Source: Palsa-343 sp036269135 (GTDB taxonomy: Bacteria; Acidobacteriota; Terriglobia; Terriglobales; Acidobacteriaceae). Taken from it: 64,000 nucleotides of DNA. Shown here piece by piece: positions 59,996 through 64,000 of this stretch (the stretch's first letter is position 1; each line of letters starts with the position of its first letter). The stretch is taken from NCBI GenBank assembly GCA_036269135.1, contig DATASQ010000013.1, forward strand, positions 1-64,000, in the 5' to 3' direction. The position numbers were made by a program, and so were the translations under genes. The notes under the pieces were generated by a model that saw nothing but the letters and a program-made list of their open reading frames with translations, ran no database searches and was not told where the DNA came from.

Positions 59996-60033
59996 CAAAA
60001 AAGAGGAGGATGTCTCCTGGGGAGCATCCTCCT
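59996..60033 (-). terminator. strong rho-independent terminator between TBDT 4 and GH39
   Basis: AGGAGGATG and CATCCTCCT (60025-60033 and 60004-60012 in plus coordinates) form a perfect 9-bp stem with a 12-nt loop, followed on the minus strand by CTTTTTTG. It starts 20 bp after the TBDT 4 stop and would separate most TBDT 4 transcription from GH39. Confidence 0.85.
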
Positions 60034-60052
60034 GGCAGCACTCGGGTCAACG

Positions 60053-63000
60053 TCAGAAGCTGAACCGTGCCTGCAACTGCACCGTGCGGCCGTTGAGCGC
60101 CTGCCGGGCCACGCCAAAATCGGTGTTCGGCGCGACCGTGCCGTTCGCCGCTACCGATCCAAGGTTGTTGTCGATCTGCGCGGTATTGAGATTCGTCCGG
60201 TTAAAGAAGTTGTAGGCGTCCGCGCGTACCTCGAACACAGCGTGCTCGCCCAGAATCCGGTTGTTCGGGAGCCCGAAATCCTTTGCCAGGGTTCCGTCCA
60301 AATCGTTGTAGTCCGGCCCGGTCAGGCTGTTGCGATGGATTCCCGGCATCGGTCCCGGCACGGTCGCCGGGAACGTCGGGCCCACCGTGTAAGTCGGTCC
60401 CGGGAAGTAACCCGGCGCATTTCCGCCGAAATTCGGATTGGTCGCGACCATGTAGTTACGGTTCGACTGATTCCTTCCATACCCGGGAATGCGCGCTGCC
60501 GGACGCAGCGACGAATACGGGCTGCTCCCGTAATACAGATTGCCCGCGGTGTTATACACCGGATCCCAGGGAAAGCCCGTGTGCCAGTTCCAGATCCCGC
60601 TCAGCGACCACCCGCCCAGAATCTTCTCGCCCCACGAATTTCCGTGGAAGAAGACCGGCTGCCATAGCCCGAAGAGTTTCACCGCATTCTGCACGTTGTA
60701 GTCCGCGCGCCCGTATGCCGCGTGTACATCGTAGGGATACGGGTCTTCGTAGTACGGACCGGAGAGCTCATCCATCGCCTTACCCCATGTGTACTGAGCC
60801 TCCGCCTGGAAGGTTTGCGCGAAGTTGTGGGTGAGTGTTGCCACCATGCCGTTGTAATTGCTGTTCGCGTTGTTGTCGTAGTAGTCGATGAAGTTCACGC
60901 TCGGATTGAGCGCAAGTCCTCGCTGCGCGGCGACAGCCAGCCAGTCATACTGCGTCAGCATGTGCCGCATCTGGGTTCCCTCGTAGCCCAGCGTCGCCAC
61001 TGTGCTTGCGGGTAACTGGTAATCCGCTTCCAGCGAGTAGTGATAGTCCGTAATGGTCTTCGGATGCGATGGAAAGCCATAGATGAACGCCGATCCCGTC
61101 GCCGGCAGATTGGCGCTGTTGAAGCTCGTGATCGCCGCCGGGTTCGGGGCATAGCCGAAGATCGAGTTGATATTCGTCGCCGTCTCATACAGAATGCCCG
61201 TCCCCGCGCAAGTCGGGTTGGTCAGCAGCGCCGGATACGAGCAGGTGAAGTTAGGGCTCACCGCATTGGGCGGGTTGGAGAATCCGGATGCCAGAATCGC
61301 AATCTCGTTCTGGTTGTAATTGATTCCGAATCCGCCCCTTACCACCGCCTTGCCGTGCTGGCTCAGCGGCTGCCAGTCAAAGCCGATCTGCGGTCCCCAG
61401 TTATCCTTGCTCGGCGAATACAGACCGCCGCCTACCTTGATGTTCAGCCCCGTCAGTGGATTGGCCCCGCTCCCAAACTGCATCACGTCCAGATTGTTCT
61501 CCTTCGAGGAGAATGCCCCAAAGTACGACCACCGCAATCCCGCATTGATCGTGAAGTTAGGACGCAGCTTGATATTGTCCTGCACGAAGAAGCCCCACAG
61601 GTTTTCCCGATTGTCCTCGCGGTTCGCAAATGGAACGCCGGTCGCGTAGTTGAACGTCCCGGTTTCCTTATAGGGTGCATCGTTCGCGAAATCCCACAAG
61701 TTATGGAACGTGAACGTTGGGCGCGAAGCATACACCGCTTCGTTCAGGTAATAGAGCCGCGTCAACTCTCCCCCCGCCTTGATGTTCTGCTTGCCCCACA
61801 CCTTCGTCAGCACATCGTTGTAGGAGTAGGTCCACTGGTTCAGAACGCTCGGTCCCGGCGCGCCGAAATAGGCGTTGCTCATGTTGGCGCTGCCGATGTC
61901 GTCCAGGTTGTCCTGCGGCAGGCCGAATGGCTCCTGCGGATTGCTCGCCACCTCGTTCCACCGATAGCCCGCCGCATTGGCGCGCGCCTGGTTCAGCAGC
62001 GTCGCCGAGAAGGTGTGGTTCCAGATCAGCGCAAACGCATCGTTGACTTGCGAGTGGTGCCAGAGGTTGGCCGAACGTACGGGTCCGTTGTAGTCCGTGG
62101 TGTCCAACGGCACCCAGTAGATCGTGAACGTCAGCCGATCCTTCGAGGAAATATCCGCGTCCAGACGCCCGTTGTATTGCGCCTGCGAGGTCGTTGTGGG
62201 ATCCACTGTATTGAAGTACGCCAGGTCGGGAATCCCATCCAGGCCGCCGCCCACGCCCGGCGCATTCGCGCTTCCCCCGTAGGTCAGATCCTGCGTGCCT
62301 GCCGCGCTCCTGAGCGGCGAACCCACATCCAGACCCCCGTTTGTGGTGTTGCAGTTCACGCCTTCCGTCAGGCCAATCGATCCGCACGTTTCGGGAACGA
62401 TGCTTGACGACGCCGGGCCCTCCCCTGGGTACTTCAGGTATTTCCCGGCAATCGGCGCCGCGCCGGTCAGCGAGTCGAATTGCGAGGTCTCGTACCAGCC
62501 CTGGGCCGTCGTCGTTGCCTGCAACGGGCTCGTCTCATAATTGAAAAATCCGAACAGCTTGTTCCTCCAAAAGGGGCCGCCCAGGCTGCCGCCATATTGA
62601 TTGAAGCGCGAGTTGTCCCGGTTCACTCCGCGGGATGCCGCCCGCGCGGAATCCGTGGTGCCCATCGGTGCGGCATTCGAACCCAGACCGTTCCAGCGCT
62701 GATAAGCATTCAGTCCCGGCCGCGAAGCCTTGAAGAACGCGCTGCCATGAACCGTGTTCGTCCCGCTCTTCGTCGTGACTTCGATCTGCGCGCCGCTGAA
62801 CCGCCCGTTCTCCGCGTCATAGCTGTTGGAGACGACGTGCAGGTCCTGCACCGAGTCTTCGCTCGGCGTGATCACCGACGTTCCGCCCCATACCGCGCTC
62901 GTGGTGCTGATGCCGTCGATGCTGATCCCGTTTGTCTCATACTGCCCGCCCAGCGCCTGTACCTGCGGCCCGTTCTCCGTTGCGAAGATGCCTCCCCCAC

Positions 63001-63646
63001 CTGCGGATGCGCCGCCCGGTCCCTGGTTTCCCGGCAGCTCGTACGATCCTCCGCCCGAACCCTGGGACGCGTCCCCGAACACGCCGGGCGTCAACTGCGC
63101 CAGCTGGAAAATGTCCCGATTGAACGACGGCATGTGCTGGATCTGGTTGCTCGAGATCGTCGCGCTCAGCGTCGCCGTGTCCGTCGGCAGTCCTCGCGTG
63201 ATCGACCTCACCGTCACCGTCTGCGTCGCTGCGCCCAGCACCAGCGTTACGTTGATGGCGTTCGCCTGCTCCGGCGTAATCTCTACCTGCGTCAATGTCT
63301 TGCTTTTGAAGCCGGCATGCGCAACCACCAGGCTGTAATTGGCCGGACCCAGCGAGTTGAATGTGTAAATCCCGCTCCCATCCGTCATCACCGACTGGCT
63401 CTGGTTCGTGTCCTTGTCGGTCAGCGTAACCTTCGCCCCCGGAATCACCGCCCCCGACGGATCGCTCACCGTCCCACGCAGCGAGGCTTTGAACTGCGCC
63501 TGCGCCCCCGGCGCCAGCCAGGCGAACAGCATGGCAAATAAAAGCGCCGGCCCCAGGCCGACGCGCAACCAACGATAAGAAGATGTAGAGGGGACACTCG
63601 GGCCACGCCGCCTGGGGCGGGACCCTGAAAACAAGGCATACGACAT
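60053..63646 (-). CDS. TonB-dependent receptor 4, Oar-like
   Basis: 1197-residue outer-membrane receptor. It has a signal peptide (GPALLFAMLFAWLAPGAQAQ), a carboxypeptidase-regulatory-like domain (LRGTVSDPSGAVIPGAKVTL), a plug (ATISSNQIQHMPSFNRDIFQ; GGQYETNGISIDG) and a beta-barrel ending in QARFSF. ATG 63646 has CAGGAGAG 5 nt upstream; a frame extension to 63700 adds 18 residues before the signal. The nearest hydrolase is the GH39 lipoprotein downstream, so a xylose-containing ligand is possible. Unlike TBDT 3, its upstream region shows no TGAA-N4-TTCA site. Confidence 0.92.
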   Translation of the reverse strand: MSYALFSGSRPRRRGPSVPSTSSYRWLRVGLGPALLFAMLFAWLAPGAQAQFKASLRGTVSDPSGAVIPGAKVTLTDKDTNQSQSVMTDGSGIYTFNSLGPANYSLVVAHAGFKSKTLTQVEITPEQANAINVTLVLGAATQTVTVRSITRGLPTDTATLSATISSNQIQHMPSFNRDIFQLAQLTPGVFGDASQGSGGGSYELPGNQGPGGASAGGGGIFATENGPQVQALGGQYETNGISIDGISTTSAVWGGTSVITPSEDSVQDLHVVSNSYDAENGRFSGAQIEVTTKSGTNTVHGSAFFKASRPGLNAYQRWNGLGSNAAPMGTTDSARAASRGVNRDNSRFNQYGGSLGGPFWRNKLFGFFNYETSPLQATTTAQGWYETSQFDSLTGAAPIAGKYLKYPGEGPASSSIVPETCGSIGLTEGVNCNTTNGGLDVGSPLRSAAGTQDLTYGGSANAPGVGGGLDGIPDLAYFNTVDPTTTSQAQYNGRLDADISSKDRLTFTIYWVPLDTTDYNGPVRSANLWHHSQVNDAFALIWNHTFSATLLNQARANAAGYRWNEVASNPQEPFGLPQDNLDDIGSANMSNAYFGAPGPSVLNQWTYSYNDVLTKVWGKQNIKAGGELTRLYYLNEAVYASRPTFTFHNLWDFANDAPYKETGTFNYATGVPFANREDNRENLWGFFVQDNIKLRPNFTINAGLRWSYFGAFSSKENNLDVMQFGSGANPLTGLNIKVGGGLYSPSKDNWGPQIGFDWQPLSQHGKAVVRGGFGINYNQNEIAILASGFSNPPNAVSPNFTCSYPALLTNPTCAGTGILYETATNINSIFGYAPNPAAITSFNSANLPATGSAFIYGFPSHPKTITDYHYSLEADYQLPASTVATLGYEGTQMRHMLTQYDWLAVAAQRGLALNPSVNFIDYYDNNANSNYNGMVATLTHNFAQTFQAEAQYTWGKAMDELSGPYYEDPYPYDVHAAYGRADYNVQNAVKLFGLWQPVFFHGNSWGEKILGGWSLSGIWNWHTGFPWDPVYNTAGNLYYGSSPYSSLRPAARIPGYGRNQSNRNYMVATNPNFGGNAPGYFPGPTYTVGPTFPATVPGPMPGIHRNSLTGPDYNDLDGTLAKDFGLPNNRILGEHAVFEVRADAYNFFNRTNLNTAQIDNNLGSVAANGTVAPNTDFGVARQALNGRTVQLQARFSF

Positions 63647-63717
63647 ACGGCTCTCCTGAGAAAAACGTGCAACCTTACCAAGGATGTACTCTCCTGCCAA
63701 TGGGGATGCCCGAATCG

Positions 63718-63729
63718 TTACTACAGTAA
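63718..63729. promoter_or_regulatory. palindromic site upstream of TBDT 4
   Basis: TTACTACAGTAA has exact TTACT/AGTAA arms around AC, 72 bp upstream of the TBDT 4 start. No promoter hexamers are convincing. The rest of the 300-bp gap (63647-63946) shows nothing I can assign. Confidence 0.3.
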
Positions 63730-63946
63730 GCGGCCCTCGAATTGCCTAAGCCGCGCCCCCTCGCTCCCATCGCCTCCCAACACCCGCCCAGCGTAGAGCG
63801 CGGGGGACGCGCCGCTGTTCCTTACAATAAGAACGCTGTCCTCGGATCCCAGCGCCAACCGGGCCCCCTCCAGCGGCGACCTCTCCGAATCCGCAACGTG
63901 TTAACGGCGCGCGCCTTTCCCCAGATCCCCGCATCCAAAAATTCGC

Positions 63947-64000
63947 ATGGATCTCGCCCAGCTCGACGACCCCGCCCGCCTCCGCACCGCCGCCGCTCCC
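63947..64000 (+). CDS. possible start of a gene leaving the window
   Basis: An ATG at 63947 opens an 18-codon frame to the window end, reading MDLAQLDDPARLRTAAAP. No strong ribosome-binding site is visible. The fragment is too short to assign a family, and the call rests only on the open frame and the divergent position relative to TBDT 4. Confidence 0.35.
   Translation, partial: MDLAQLDDPARLRTAAAP

Noticed and set aside
1..64000. A defence, CRISPR, toxin-antitoxin or biosynthetic (NRPS/PKS) system
   Set aside because: No nuclease, Cas, toxin-antitoxin pair or assembly-line domain was found; the content is polymer uptake, hydrolysis and secreted repeat proteins.

Overview
The window is a GC-rich bacterial chromosome segment. 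Its gene content suggests an Acidobacteriota genome of the Terriglobia type; this is inferred from family content, not from a marker gene. It has four very large Oar-type TonB-dependent receptors (TBDTs) with an N-terminal carboxypeptidase-regulatory-like domain, four FG-GAP/ASPIC-UnbV (CRTAC1-type) proteins, several secreted TPR proteins and many secreted glycoside hydrolases. One tRNA-Leu is present. I saw no transposase, phage, CRISPR array, rRNA or replication origin.

Layout. 1-2346: 3' part of a GH3 beta-glucosidase. 2384-4213: a CRTAC1-type protein on the opposite strand. 4295-8934: a compact D-amino-acid module of a PLP D-amino-acid deaminase (divergent), N-acyl-D-amino-acid deacylase, RidA and a GntP permease. 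8986-13813: a TPR protein and TBDT 1, divergent. 13946-18551: a minus-strand set of TPR protein, Tat-exported phosphatase-superfamily protein, unknown protein and a secreted RbsD/FucU-like protein. 18781-22722: TBDT 2. 23096-33074: plus-strand genes comprising a three-module CRTAC1/thioredoxin-like/TPR fusion, a TPR protein and two CRTAC1 proteins. The first three overlap by ATGA. 33087-34760: a TPR protein with a carboxypeptidase-regulatory-like domain. 34961-39802: GH2 and GH36 galactosidases.

39865-52368: two esterases (CE1/LpqC-like and tannase/feruloyl-esterase type), an MFS carrier, a CaiB CoA-transferase and CitE-like lyase pair, a secreted FGE-fold fusion protein and TBDT 3. This looks like uptake and catabolism of an esterified plant compound. 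52587-56084: a GRP/ureide-permease-type sugar carrier, ribokinase and a secreted GH13-like protein. 56194-58345: tRNA-Leu(UAA) and a membrane SpoIIE-type phosphatase. 58415-63646: a GH39 lipoprotein and TBDT 4, with a strong terminator between them. A plus-strand gene may begin at 63947 and leave the window.

The TBDTs probably import oligomers or ligands released by the nearby secreted hydrolases, and inner-membrane carriers with kinase or CoA enzymes handle the products. Several of these units carry short LacI-family-like palindromes just downstream of a recognisable promoter. Four related 12-bp TGAA-N4-TTCA sites in 42.0-48.8 kb suggest a local regulon whose regulator is outside the window. 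The least explained material is the CRTAC1/TPR block, especially the fusion protein whose thioredoxin-like domain lacks the CxxC cysteines.
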